Below, piece by piece: positions 51,747-61,513 of a stretch of 64,000 bases of DNA. The notes beneath the pieces were generated by a model. It was not told where the DNA came from. It searched no databases and saw only the letters and a program-made list of their open reading frames with translations. This stretch comes from BMS3ABIN04 sp964553325. Lineage in GTDB: Bacteria > Bacteroidota > Ignavibacteria > Ignavibacteriales > Melioribacteraceae. Position numbers and translations under genes: made by a program. Location of the stretch: the NCBI GenBank assembly GCA_964553325.1, contig CAZKKI010000015.1, forward strand, positions 1 through 64,000, in the 5' to 3' direction. Each line of letters begins with the position of its first letter. Positions within the stretch are counted from its first letter, which is position 1.

Positions 51747-54163
51747 TACAAAAGTCTTTTTTTCTTGGCGAATAAATTGGTAGTTACGGTTGTAAAAACT
51801 ACCACAGAGATAGAGCTCAACGGCATCAATATCGCCGCTATGACCGGGGAAAGGGTTCCTTGCACGGCAAAATAAATTCCCACTACATTATAAACAAACG
51901 AAATAATAAAACTGGCAATTATTATTCGTTTGCTGGTTTTAGCAAAGTTAATAAACTCATGTAATTTTTTGAACGAGCTCGATTCGAGTATACCGTCGCA
52001 TGCAGGGGAAAAGTTATTTGCGTTTTCCGAAACCGAGATTCCCACGTCACTTTGCTTAAGAGCTCCGGCATCATTTAATCCGTCGCCAATCATTAAAACT
52101 TTTCTATTTTTTTCTTGTAATGATTTTACAAAATCAAGTTTTTCTTGCGGTGTCTGCCGAAATTTCATTACTGTATCTTCACCGAAAAATTTTTGCAATT
52201 CCGGTTTTTCACTATCGTTGTCTCCAGAAAGAAGATAAAGATTATATTCTTTTTTCAACGATCCGATAATTTCACTCAGGTTTTTACGATATGCATTTTT
52301 TATCGCGAAATATCCTCTTATTTCGTTGTCGATTGCCAAATAAACTTTTGTACTTAAATCAATTTTATTTTCGTCGGCAAAATGGTTAACAAACATTTGC
52401 GAACCAATCTTAACCCTTCTGCCGTTAATAATCGCTTCTATACCTTTCGCGGGAATTTCCTTAAAATCCGTAACATTTTCGGTAACGGGAACGTCGAACA
52501 ATTCGTTTATACCGTTGCTTAAAGGATGAGCGGAATTCCGGACGAGTGTTTTAACTAAAACCTTTTCATCTTCTGTTAACGGTTCGCCCATAAATTTAAC
52601 ACTGGCCGAACCAGTCTCGGTTAATGTTCCCGTCTTATCAAAAACTATATCGGTAATTTCCGACATTGCTTCAACGACATCAGTATTCTTAAGATAAAAC
52701 TTATTCTTTCCGTAAATCCGCAAGCTGTTGCCCAACGTAAAAGGAGTTGATAAAGCAAGCGCACAAGGACAAGCAATGATTAGAACTGCAGTAATAGCAT
52801 TGAATGCAATACTTGACTCGGGCCACCAATAAATTCCGGCTATTGTTGCAATCGATAAAATAACAAATGTAAAATACTTGCTAACGACATTAACCATCGA
52901 GTTAATATCGCTGTGATATTTTTTACTGAAAGCTTCGTTATTCCAAAGTTGAGTTAAATAACTCTGCGATACTTCCTTAATCGTTTCAACTTCTATTGCT
53001 CCGCCGACTTGCTTACCACCAGCATAAATTAAATCGCCGTTTACCTTTTCGACCGGATTTGATTCTCCCGTCACAAAACCGTAATCGATAAATCCTCTTC
53101 CGTTTATTAAAACCGAATCGGCCGGAACCAATTCGTTGTTTTTTATAATTATTCTATCACGTACTTTCAGTTTTCCAACGGGTTTAGTGGTTTCCTTTCC
53201 ATTTTTTCTTATAGTTACGGCAATAGGAAAATATGATTTATAATTTCGCTCAAAATTCAGAGCATCGTATGTTTTATTTTGAAAAATTCGACCGACTAAC
53301 AGAAAGAAAACCAGTGCGGTCATTGAGTCCAAATAACCGGGTCCGGTTTGCGACAGAATTTCTATTAAACTTCTAAAAAACAAAACAATGATACCAATGG
53401 AAACCGGAACGTCAATATTTACTATTTTCTTTTTGAGTCCTTTATAAGCCGAAACGAAATATTCACTTGCACTATAGAAAAATACCGGCAAAGAAAAAAC
53501 AATGTTCAGATATCCGAAAACTTCCTTCATCGAATCTTGGGAAAAACTTTCAACATGTAAATATTCCGGAAAACTGAAAAGCATTATATTTCCAAAAGCG
53601 AATCCGGCTATACCGATTTTATAAGCAAGTTTTTTATTATGCGAAGTGGATTTTTCTTTTTGCTTCCCTTCCAAATTTAAATCGGGTTCGTAACCGATTG
53701 CATCGAGAAGTTCAACTACTTCTTTCAAGCTGATTTCTTTTTCGGCAAATTGGATTGTTACTATCTTTTTTAAAAAGTCCGCACGAGAGAATTTAATACC
53801 GGGATTCAACTTAAACAAGTTTTCTAAAATCCAAATGCACGAGCTGCAATGCATTTGGGGGATGCTAAAAGTTACTTTTGTTGTTGTTCCGTCGGTAAAA
53901 TCTATTAATTCTTCCTTAAGTTGCGGATCGTCAAGAAAATCGTAATTTCGTTTTATTTCTTTCTTTTTTGTAATTCCTGGGGTTTCGTCGAGTGAATAAT
54001 AAGTACAAAGATTATTTTGATCCAAAATCTCGTAAACAGTTTTACAACCGTTACAGCAAAATATTTTATCGTCTATACGGATATCGTCCGATTCGCATTC
54101 CTCGCCGCAGTGATAGCATTTTAATTCCACTTCGGTAGACATATATTTATCAATCTGTATCAT
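51746..54163 (-). CDS. ccoI: Copper-type P1B ATPase CcoI
   Basis: 805 aa, of the CcoI/FixI family that supplies copper to the cbb3 oxidase. The N-terminal Cys-rich segment (CYHCGEECESDDIR, IFCCNGCKTVYEILDQN) is followed by an HMA domain with MHCSSC. Membrane helices then surround the A domain (TGESNPV), the CPC metal motif (ACPCALALS), and the phosphorylation site DKTGT with GDGLND. An ATG at residue 8 is an alternative start. It is the first gene of the cco operon. The 323-nt upstream gap shows no perfect FNR-type box. Confidence 0.94.
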   Translation of the reverse strand: MIQIDKYMSTEVELKCYHCGEECESDDIRIDDKIFCCNGCKTVYEILDQNNLCTYYSLDETPGITKKKEIKRNYDFLDDPQLKEELIDFTDGTTTKVTFSIPQMHCSSCIWILENLFKLNPGIKFSRADFLKKIVTIQFAEKEISLKEVVELLDAIGYEPDLNLEGKQKEKSTSHNKKLAYKIGIAGFAFGNIMLFSFPEYLHVESFSQDSMKEVFGYLNIVFSLPVFFYSASEYFVSAYKGLKKKIVNIDVPVSIGIIVLFFRSLIEILSQTGPGYLDSMTALVFFLLVGRIFQNKTYDALNFERNYKSYFPIAVTIRKNGKETTKPVGKLKVRDRIIIKNNELVPADSVLINGRGFIDYGFVTGESNPVEKVNGDLIYAGGKQVGGAIEVETIKEVSQSYLTQLWNNEAFSKKYHSDINSMVNVVSKYFTFVILSIATIAGIYWWPESSIAFNAITAVLIIACPCALALSTPFTLGNSLRIYGKNKFYLKNTDVVEAMSEITDIVFDKTGTLTETGSASVKFMGEPLTEDEKVLVKTLVRNSAHPLSNGINELFDVPVTENVTDFKEIPAKGIEAIINGRRVKIGSQMFVNHFADENKIDLSTKVYLAIDNEIRGYFAIKNAYRKNLSEIIGSLKKEYNLYLLSGDNDSEKPELQKFFGEDTVMKFRQTPQEKLDFVKSLQEKNRKVLMIGDGLNDAGALKQSDVGISVSENANNFSPACDGILESSSFKKLHEFINFAKTSKRIIIASFIISFVYNVVGIYFAVQGTLSPVIAAILMPLSSISVVVFTTVTTNLFAKKKRLL

Positions 54164-54430
54164 TTAGTATAAAATTAAATTTTGCTGGGAAGAATTCAGA
54201 ATAAAAATTCTTATTTATAAATTTTATAATAACAAATTATTGATAAATAATAAAGAAAAATTGTACAAAATGTCCTAAATATTGCCATAGGATTTTATGG
54301 TAATCTCAAAAACTAAAAAACGGTTGCAATCACTTATAATAACGAGGATAATCGGGTTTTCAGTCCGTCTGCATCAACAATTTTATCTTGAAAAAATTGT
54401 CTTTAGGACAAGTTCCAGAGGAATTTCCGG

Positions 54431-54458
54431 TTGACATTTAAAATAAACTTTTTAATAT
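54431..54458 (+). promoter_or_regulatory. Sigma-70-like promoter before the lipoprotein gene
   Basis: TTGACA (54431-54436), a 16-nt spacer and TAATAT (54453-54458), 29 nt upstream of the ATG at 54487, with a GGGAG ribosome site between. The rest of the divergent gap 54164-54430 holds no gene or repeat that I could recognise. Confidence 0.5.
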
Positions 54459-54486
54459 TTTAAAAAAATTCCATGGGAGTTTAACA

Positions 54487-54924
54487 ATGGAACGAAAAAC
54501 ACATTTAAGTTTGACCGTTTTGTTGATTTTTATGCTTTTTTCAATGATTTCGTGCCACAGCGAACAATTAGTAACTTCCCCTCCTCAGATTTCGGAAATA
54601 ACGGTTTTTGAAAGTAAACTGCCTGTAATTTCCCCTAAAGAGTGGGAAACTTGGTATATGCAAAATACTTATGTTATCAAATGGAAACCTACCGAAGAAG
54701 TAAAATATGTAAAAATCGAACTGGTAAGAAAATTTAAGCCGAAACACATTATTATTGAAGAAATCGAAAATACCGGTTTTTTTGAATGGGAAATTCCCAC
54801 GGGCTTACATCCTTCGTTGCATTACAGAATAAAAATATCCGACATCCAAAATCCGAAGATTGTAAACTACAGCGAGGAATTCGCCATTAAAAATATTAAT
54901 AATTCTTCCGGAAGGGTTTTTTAA
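54487..54924 (+). CDS. Small lipoprotein with Kre9/KNH-like beta domain
   Basis: 145 aa. The signal peptide ends in the lipobox MISC (Cys23), so it is probably anchored in the envelope. Residues about 58-138 show the Ser-Thr-rich/KNH pattern: YVIKWKPTEEVKYVKIELV, then NTGFFEWEIPTGLHPSLHYRIKISD and a final beta strand. This fold often occurs in cell-surface adhesion or secreted-protein modules. Function unknown. It precedes the GH13 enzyme by 157 nt on the same strand, though no operon is certain. Confidence 0.78.
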   Translation: MERKTHLSLTVLLIFMLFSMISCHSEQLVTSPPQISEITVFESKLPVISPKEWETWYMQNTYVIKWKPTEEVKYVKIELVRKFKPKHIIIEEIENTGFFEWEIPTGLHPSLHYRIKISDIQNPKIVNYSEEFAIKNINNSSGRVF

Positions 54925-55081
54925 TTCGATTATAATTGTGTTATCATTAATTGCCTGATAACCGAACGCTTTCGAAGGTTATTCGAGGAAAAACGTATCC
55001 ACACTTTCCCCTCTATTCCTTGCTTTTTAAATTCAATTTTTTATTTAACAATTATTTGTTAATTTCCTTAATCATATTTCG

Positions 55082-57202
55082 ATGATAACTATGAAAACGA
55101 AAAACGACATAATAACAATATTTACATTATTAATATTAATAAATTTTAATATAGAGGGAAGTGCTTTGTTCATTTCAGAAAATAAAAACCTAAATGTAAA
55201 AACCGCGAAATCAGACAACGTTACTCACACATTTTTAGACTCACTTTATTCAACCAAAAAACTCGGTTCTTTTATTGAAAACAATAAAACGGTATTCCGA
55301 CTTTTTGCGCCTAATGCTAACAACGTGATTTTGGAAATTTTCAACGAGCCCGAAGAAAAATCCGGCTCGTTATTCGAGATGAAAAAAGATGAAAACGGCG
55401 TTTGGGAAACTACAATAGATGAAAATCTTAACGGCAAATATTACGGTTATAAAGTATTGCATAACGAAACCGATACACCCGAAACTCTTCCGCTTTGTGT
55501 CGATCCGTATGCGAAAGCGGTAACCACTTTCACAACTTACTTAAATCCCAGAAAATCAATTGTTTACGAACATGAATACGATTGGGAAGGAGATACGTGG
55601 ATTCAACGGAATTGGCGCGATTTGATAATTTATGAAATGCACGTTCGCGACATGACTATTCATCCTTCCGCGGAAGCAAAATTTCCGGGTACGTACAAAG
55701 CTTTAACCGAAGAAAATATTGTCGGCGGACTTCCCTACCTGAAAAACTTGGGAATCAATACCGTCGAACTTCTTCCATCAATGGAATTCGGCAATATGGA
55801 AATTCCCTACAACGATTCGCTAAACGGATTTTTTAATACTTGGAATCCGTACGAACAGAATCATTGGGGTTATATGACGTCGAACTTTTTTGCACCCGAA
55901 GCTTATTACAGTGAAAATTGGGATAAACTTAAACGAAACGTTTGGATGGGTAAATCGGGCGATCAAGTTAAACAATTCAAAGATATGGTAAAAGCCTTTC
56001 ACAAAGCGGGCATCGGTGTAATGATGGATGTTGTTTTCAATCACCTCTCGGAATATGAATTGGGCAATCTTAAACAAATCGACAAAGAATACTATTTCCG
56101 TCTTGACGAAAAAGGTAATTTTATCGCACAAAGTTACTGCGGAAACGATTTGAAAACCGAGCGACCGATGGTGCGGAGATTAATAATCGACAGCATTTTG
56201 TATTGGATGAAAGAATATCATATCGACGGATTCAGATTCGACTTAGGTAAACTTATAGATTGGATTACAATCGAAGAAGTTATATACGAAGCTAAAAAAA
56301 TAAACCCGAACGTTGTTTTTGTTTGTGAACCTTGGGGCGGAGGGTACGATCCGAAAGGATTTTCTCTACGGGGTTGGGGCGCTTGGAACGATCAGATTAG
56401 AAACGGAATTAAAGGAGAAAATCCATTCAACGGACAAGGTTGGATATTTGGGAAATGGTACGGAAACAACAACATCGAAAGAATTAAAAGTTATGTAAGA
56501 GGAACTTTGATTAAAGATTATCTCGGACTTTTTCAAGAACCGGCTCATTCGGTAAATTACTTGGAGTCGCACGACGGCTATACTTTGGGCGATTTTATTA
56601 GAATTGGCAGCGGTGAAGTCAATCCGGATAAAACCATAACCGATGTGGACGCACACGTTAAACTTACCCCGTTACAAATGAAATTAAACAAACTGGCCGC
56701 TTTGTTTTTATTTACTTCACAAGGAATAACAATGATTAGCGAAGGACAAGAATTCGCACGCAGTAAAGTAATTCCCATCGATGTTGAAGTTGATGATAAA
56801 CACAAAGGTAAGATGGATCACAATAGTTATGAAAAAGATAACGAAACAAATTATATAAATTACAAACATGCCGAAATCAACAAAGAGTTGGTTAATTATT
56901 ACAAAGGACTTATTGAACTACGTAAAAAGTTCGATGCTTTCAGACAAGCGGAATACGATTCGGTTGTTTTTCATGAATTGCCCGGGAACGAGTTCGCACT
57001 CGGTTATAAATTAGTTCATGGTAAAGAAACATTTTTTGTTGTTTTTAACGCAAATCATTTTCAAAATGCCAAATTCGAATTGCCCGCAGGTAATTGGGAA
57101 ATTTTAGTGAGCGGAACATCAGCCGGTACAAAACCGATTGGCGAAATTTCCGATTCGATTGAGATTGCACCTGTAACCGGAGCCGTTTTAAGATTAAAAT
57201 GA
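55082..57202 (+). CDS. GH13 alpha-glucan debranching enzyme (pullulanase type I-like)
   Basis: 706 aa. A hydrophobic N-terminal helix (about 9-24) looks like a signal or anchor, suggesting export. A CBM48-like domain lies around 60-170 (TVFRLFAPNANNVILEIF). The GH13 barrel follows, with nucleophile Asp387 in GFRFDLGKL, acid/base Glu416 in VFVCEPWGG, and Asp498 in ESHDGY. Motif I reads MMDVVFNH. The C-terminal beta domain starts near 600. Pullulanase I cleaves alpha-1,6 branches in pullulan or glycogen. Isoamylase-like specificity cannot be excluded. The ATG of the dipeptidase overlaps its stop by 4 nt. There is no strong ribosome site before either candidate start. Confidence 0.9.
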   Translation: MITMKTKNDIITIFTLLILINFNIEGSALFISENKNLNVKTAKSDNVTHTFLDSLYSTKKLGSFIENNKTVFRLFAPNANNVILEIFNEPEEKSGSLFEMKKDENGVWETTIDENLNGKYYGYKVLHNETDTPETLPLCVDPYAKAVTTFTTYLNPRKSIVYEHEYDWEGDTWIQRNWRDLIIYEMHVRDMTIHPSAEAKFPGTYKALTEENIVGGLPYLKNLGINTVELLPSMEFGNMEIPYNDSLNGFFNTWNPYEQNHWGYMTSNFFAPEAYYSENWDKLKRNVWMGKSGDQVKQFKDMVKAFHKAGIGVMMDVVFNHLSEYELGNLKQIDKEYYFRLDEKGNFIAQSYCGNDLKTERPMVRRLIIDSILYWMKEYHIDGFRFDLGKLIDWITIEEVIYEAKKINPNVVFVCEPWGGGYDPKGFSLRGWGAWNDQIRNGIKGENPFNGQGWIFGKWYGNNNIERIKSYVRGTLIKDYLGLFQEPAHSVNYLESHDGYTLGDFIRIGSGEVNPDKTITDVDAHVKLTPLQMKLNKLAALFLFTSQGITMISEGQEFARSKVIPIDVEVDDKHKGKMDHNSYEKDNETNYINYKHAEINKELVNYYKGLIELRKKFDAFRQAEYDSVVFHELPGNEFALGYKLVHGKETFFVVFNANHFQNAKFELPAGNWEILVSGTSAGTKPIGEISDSIEIAPVTGAVLRLK

Positions 57203-57804
57203 AGATATTAAAAATATTAATATTATCATTTTTCTTTCACGGAATAATCTCCGCACAAACCGATACTTCGATTGTATGGTTAGGTACAATCGATTCAACA
57301 ATAATAACCGACGTACGTTATGCCACAACAAACAATTTCACGGGTAAGATACTTTATCCAACCGACAAAGTTTATTTACGGAAAATCGTAGCCGAGAAAC
57401 TTTCCGAAGCCCATCGTTACTTAATGAAAAATTATAATCTGCGCATAAAAATTTTTGATGGTTACCGTCCCCTTTCCGTTCAAAAAATAATGTGGAAAAT
57501 AATGCCGGACGAGCGTTATGTTGCAAATCCCGCAAAAGGTTCGCGGCATAACCGGGGAGCCGCCGTTGATATTACGTTAATCGATTCGCTCGGTAACGAA
57601 CTCGACATGGGAACTGAATACGATAATTTCACGGTGAAAGCTCATCCCGATTATAAACGCTTACCCGAAAAAGTTTTGCGGAACAGAAAATTACTCAGAG
57701 ACGTTATGATAAAATTCGGATTCCGCCCGATTACTTCCGAGTGGTGGCATTTCGATTTTAAAGGTTGGAAAAATTTTTCGATACTTGACGAACCGATTAA
57801 ATAA
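57199..57804 (+). CDS. D-alanyl-D-alanine dipeptidase (VanX/DdpX family)
   Basis: 201 aa. A signal peptide is likely cleaved after SAQ20, placing the enzyme in the periplasm. Zinc ligands and catalytic residues match VanX: Arg90 in FDGYRP, His117 and Asp124 in SRHNRGAAVD, and Glu181-x-x-His184 in SEWWHFDF. It hydrolyses D-Ala-D-Ala. No vanA/vanH/ligase genes are nearby, so it is more likely used for peptidoglycan turnover than vancomycin resistance. Overlapping start with the GH13 gene indicates coupling. Its 3' end overlaps the convergent kinase gene by 8 nt. Confidence 0.93.
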   Translation: MKILKILILSFFFHGIISAQTDTSIVWLGTIDSTIITDVRYATTNNFTGKILYPTDKVYLRKIVAEKLSEAHRYLMKNYNLRIKIFDGYRPLSVQKIMWKIMPDERYVANPAKGSRHNRGAAVDITLIDSLGNELDMGTEYDNFTVKAHPDYKRLPEKVLRNRKLLRDVMIKFGFRPITSEWWHFDFKGWKNFSILDEPIK

Positions 57805-60800
57805 ACACCGCTTCTCTTAATGAATCTTCCAATGCTTTTTTGAAAACACTAAGATTAACCGGCTTTGAAAAAACATATTGTATTCCCAAATCTTTGTACA
57901 TGCGCTCCACTTTTTCATCTATATCCGAACTTAATATTATTACCGGCGGTTTGAATTTCAACGAAGAAGCACTAAGTTGACGTACAAACTCATAACCGCT
58001 CATCTCCGGCATTTCATGATCGGAAATGATTAACGACGGTGAAATTTTTTCCAAAACACTTAAAGCCTCTTTACCGTTGGAAGTTTCGACAATTTCGTAA
58101 CCGGGTAACATGCTTTTAATTATTCTCGAGTAAAGAATTCTATCTGTCTGAGAATCGTCTACAAGCAATATTGTATTTGCGGCAACGGGCAAAGTAAAAA
58201 TCATTTCCGTACCTTCACCCTTTTTACTCTTCACCGAAATTTCTCCTCCGTGGCGGTTGATTATTTCATGAACCAACTTCAAACCGAGTCCGCTGCCTCT
58301 TTCTCCTTCGGTTCCAAGCGTGGTGAATTTTTCGTCAATCCTGAATAATTTGTTCATTTCCTCTTCGTCCATTCCCACGCCGGTATCTTTAACCGTAAAT
58401 TCAACCATTTTTTTATCGAGTAAATACCTGCTTTTCACAGTAATCGATCCGCCGGATGGAGTAAACTTTAAAGCATTCGATATTAAATTATTAAATATTA
58501 TCATTAGTAAATCTTCGTCGGCATAAACATAATAATCATGTTCCAGTTCGGATACGATGCTTACACCTTTTTGCATTGCTCGTCCCGAAAGCATATGAAT
58601 CACTTTGGATAAAACTTCCTTTGCGTTTATTCTGGAAGGTTCGAACTTCATTTTTCCCGTTTGCAATCTTATCCAATCGAGTAACGAGTTTACCAAAGAA
58701 AGCATATTTAATGCCGATTCTTTAATAAAACCGATATACTGATTTTTCTTTTCATCATCCAAATCTTCTTCGGTCAAAAGCATATCCGTAAATCCGAGAA
58801 TAGAACTGAACGGGGTTCTCAAATCGTGTGAAATTATTGAAATAAACCTGTCTTTTGTTTCGTTAAGTTTTTTCAAATCGTGAGCATATTTTTGCAGTTC
58901 TTCTTCCGATTTTTTCTTTTTCGTTACATCCGTAACAAGTCCGTAAACCCTTTTAACGGAGCCGTCCGGTTTTCGTTTAACAGTGATTTTATTGTTTATC
59001 CAAACCGTCTCGCCGTTTTTTCTGATAATTCTGTATTCAAGCTCAATTTTATTTTTATCCAATTTCTTATGATAAAATTCTCTTAAATCGCTTATCACCT
59101 TTTCTGCATCTTCGGGATGGATTATTTTAATCCACAATTTGCCGTCGGAAATATATTCCTCGCTTTTATAGCCTGTAATTTCGTAAACGCTATCGGAATA
59201 ATATGAAGCTTTCAGTTTACCGTTAAACTCTTCGGCGCTCCAAACAAACCCGTCCAGGTTTTCAATAATACTTTCAATTTCAAAAGATTTCTCCGTATCA
59301 AACCGTTCCGGTTCTACTTGCGGTTCTTTTACAATCACAAAAATTTTCTCGGAATTAGCCAGCGGATAGAAAGCCGACTTCAACTTAAGCGGTGTACCGT
59401 TTTTGGTTAACCACGAAAGTTCGATGAGTTCGGAACCGTTGTTTTCGTGGGTCGATAAAAGGTTGGAAATTTTCTCTTCGTTTTCCGGTACGAGCAACTC
59501 GCTTATATCTTTTCCCGTTAAATCTTTTGGGGTTTCGTAACCGAGAATTGCGGAGAATTCATTATTGGCATAAACAACTTTATTGTTTACAAACTCAACA
59601 ATTCCGTTGTCTATATCATTTAATGCTTTATATAATTTTCTTAGTTCGTTTTTCGCTCTATGTTCCCCCGTAATATCTTTCAAAATTGCGTTGAAATATT
59701 TTACTTCTCCCTTTGAATCTTTTATCGCATTAATGGTAGCTTGACAAATCAACACACGTCCGTCTTTCGTTTTTAACGGTAAATCTTGTGTTGTTACATT
59801 TTGATTTGCAATTTTTTCGAGTGAGAATCCGTTTATATGCTCGGAGTTTTTATCAATTAAATTTAAGAAATTTAATTTTATAGCTTCGTCAACGTGGTAT
59901 TTAAACTCTTGGGTAAAATGCGGATTAACGAAAATTATTTTCCCGTCCGGTCTGAAAGTAATAATAAATTCTTTCGTTATATTTATAATTTTTCTGAAAT
60001 TATCCGTTACTCTTTTCGCCGCATCGTCCAGCGCCGTTTCTTCAGTTTCTTTTTCCTTGCAAATTACGAGAAAATATTTTTCTCCTTTTATTTCTTCATA
60101 GATAATTTTTACGGAAATATTCTTCTCTTTATCAACCTTGAAAAACGGTAAAGTTCCTTCCCAGTGTTTACGTTCGAGTATTTCCTTTTTTAATTCGGAG
60201 AATTTCGATTTATCGAACAGCGGGAAAAGTTTATTGCAAAATTCACCCAGTAATTCTTCTTTACGTTTTCCGCATGTTTCAACTGCCGAACGGTTCAAAA
60301 ATTTAATATTTCCTTCGAAATCAAGAATTATAACTGCTTGCTCAATGTCATCCAATATCGGGAAGAAGTCCTCGTCCATAAAAGATTTTTCTGCCCGGCT
60401 CTCTTCAAGTTGAATTCCGGATTCGATTACTTCGGAAAGCAAAACCAGAATAAACTCAACTTCTTCGTCATCTCGTGTAAAAGGAATAAACTTTGCTTTA
60501 ACCGCAACTTTATTTTCAAATGCAAAAAATCCCAAAACGGTATCGTAAGACTTATTAGTCTCGGTAACTTTCCGAATTATATCGGCTACGGTCAACTGTT
60601 CTTCGGAAAACAAAATCCCCGGTAATTTGTTCTTTTCGTCTTTCAACAAAAGCTCGAAATTTCGCTTACCTGATGAATTGTTCGCATACAAAACGTTACC
60701 GCTTCTATCCGTTACGAAATAGAAGTCCGTGATGTTTGAAAAAAGATTAGCGATCAAATCGGAACTAAAAAGCCGATCGCGTTTTGCGTCGGCTGAGATT

Positions 60801-61183
60801 TTTAAATCCTCGGCTATTAAAATTCCGCCGAGAAATTTATCATCTTCAAAAAGCGGCACACCTTTAAGAATTACCGTAATTTCGGAACCGTCGATTGTGT
60901 TAAGACTCTTTATTTCTTTCTCGAAAGGTTTATTGGAATGCAAGGAATTTACAAGGGGGAAAATCTCCGGCGATTCGAAAACATTAACGTTTAATATACT
61001 TTTCCCTACAAGCTCATATCGGAAAGGACTTTTAATCATGCCGAGTTTCAAGAAGTTGGAATTTACCCTTGTCACTTTCCAATTTGCATCGAATACTAAA
61101 ATTCCTACCGGAGCTTTTTCGAATAGTTCTAGTTCGTTCTTGCTTAACAATCCATCTTTATCTTTTTTGAATCTCAAATGCAT
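57797..61183 (-). CDS. Multi-PAS hybrid histidine kinase with C-terminal receiver
   Basis: 1128 aa. Soluble (no signal peptide or membrane helix). I count about seven PAS-like regions before about residue 780, clearest at 17-120 (APVGILVFDANWKVTRVNSNFL), 281-380 (DIEQAVIILDFEGNIKFLN) and 640-760 (a PAC motif GSVKRVYGLVTDVT). The HisKA site has DRFISIISHDLRTPFSSILGF. The HATPase domain contains LISNALKFTPSGGS, DTGVGMD and GSGLGL. The receiver (about 1000-1120) keeps Asp in LIISDHEMP and Lys in FSKPV. It is a broad-input cytosolic sensor of unknown signal. No response regulator or output gene is adjacent. Confidence 0.92.
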   Translation of the reverse strand: MHLRFKKDKDGLLSKNELELFEKAPVGILVFDANWKVTRVNSNFLKLGMIKSPFRYELVGKSILNVNVFESPEIFPLVNSLHSNKPFEKEIKSLNTIDGSEITVILKGVPLFEDDKFLGGILIAEDLKISADAKRDRLFSSDLIANLFSNITDFYFVTDRSGNVLYANNSSGKRNFELLLKDEKNKLPGILFSEEQLTVADIIRKVTETNKSYDTVLGFFAFENKVAVKAKFIPFTRDDEEVEFILVLLSEVIESGIQLEESRAEKSFMDEDFFPILDDIEQAVIILDFEGNIKFLNRSAVETCGKRKEELLGEFCNKLFPLFDKSKFSELKKEILERKHWEGTLPFFKVDKEKNISVKIIYEEIKGEKYFLVICKEKETEETALDDAAKRVTDNFRKIINITKEFIITFRPDGKIIFVNPHFTQEFKYHVDEAIKLNFLNLIDKNSEHINGFSLEKIANQNVTTQDLPLKTKDGRVLICQATINAIKDSKGEVKYFNAILKDITGEHRAKNELRKLYKALNDIDNGIVEFVNNKVVYANNEFSAILGYETPKDLTGKDISELLVPENEEKISNLLSTHENNGSELIELSWLTKNGTPLKLKSAFYPLANSEKIFVIVKEPQVEPERFDTEKSFEIESIIENLDGFVWSAEEFNGKLKASYYSDSVYEITGYKSEEYISDGKLWIKIIHPEDAEKVISDLREFYHKKLDKNKIELEYRIIRKNGETVWINNKITVKRKPDGSVKRVYGLVTDVTKKKKSEEELQKYAHDLKKLNETKDRFISIISHDLRTPFSSILGFTDMLLTEEDLDDEKKNQYIGFIKESALNMLSLVNSLLDWIRLQTGKMKFEPSRINAKEVLSKVIHMLSGRAMQKGVSIVSELEHDYYVYADEDLLMIIFNNLISNALKFTPSGGSITVKSRYLLDKKMVEFTVKDTGVGMDEEEMNKLFRIDEKFTTLGTEGERGSGLGLKLVHEIINRHGGEISVKSKKGEGTEMIFTLPVAANTILLVDDSQTDRILYSRIIKSMLPGYEIVETSNGKEALSVLEKISPSLIISDHEMPEMSGYEFVRQLSASSLKFKPPVIILSSDIDEKVERMYKDLGIQYVFSKPVNLSVFKKALEDSLREAVFI

Positions 61184-61513
61184 TCCGTTTCTGCAATAAT
61201 TATAAATATTTATACCAGAATTAAAAGCAACGAAGACTATTCAATTGTGATATAGAACACGATGCATTGTCATTAAAACGAGCAATGCGCTACCCGGCAA
61301 GAAAAGACAATAAACAAAACTTTTTATTCACAATATAATTATAAAAAACTCGTGAACATACATCAAATATTTTTATATCGCTTTACAATCCTAAATTATT
61401 TTTTTGGCATATCTTTTTCGGATATTAATTTAACGATTTGTTAAATTTACGATATAGGAATCCTAATTTTAACAAATATTTAAATTTTAATTAATTTCCA
61501 CGGGAGAATAAAC
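61184..61513. other. Divergent intergenic region, hybrid kinase / pckA
   Basis: 330 nt. Very AT-rich toward pckA, with GGGAG immediately before the pckA ATG. I see no perfect promoter, repeat or hairpin, and no small gene with a good ribosome site. It must carry the two divergent promoters. Confidence 0.5.

Noticed and set aside
54164..54430. FNR-type box upstream of ccoI
   Set aside because: Only half-sites such as TTGAT were found, with no proper TTGAT-N4-ATCAA palindrome.
57199..57804. Vancomycin-resistance operon
   Set aside because: Only the VanX-like dipeptidase is present, with no VanH, VanA/B ligase or VanRS nearby. It overlaps a glycosidase gene instead.
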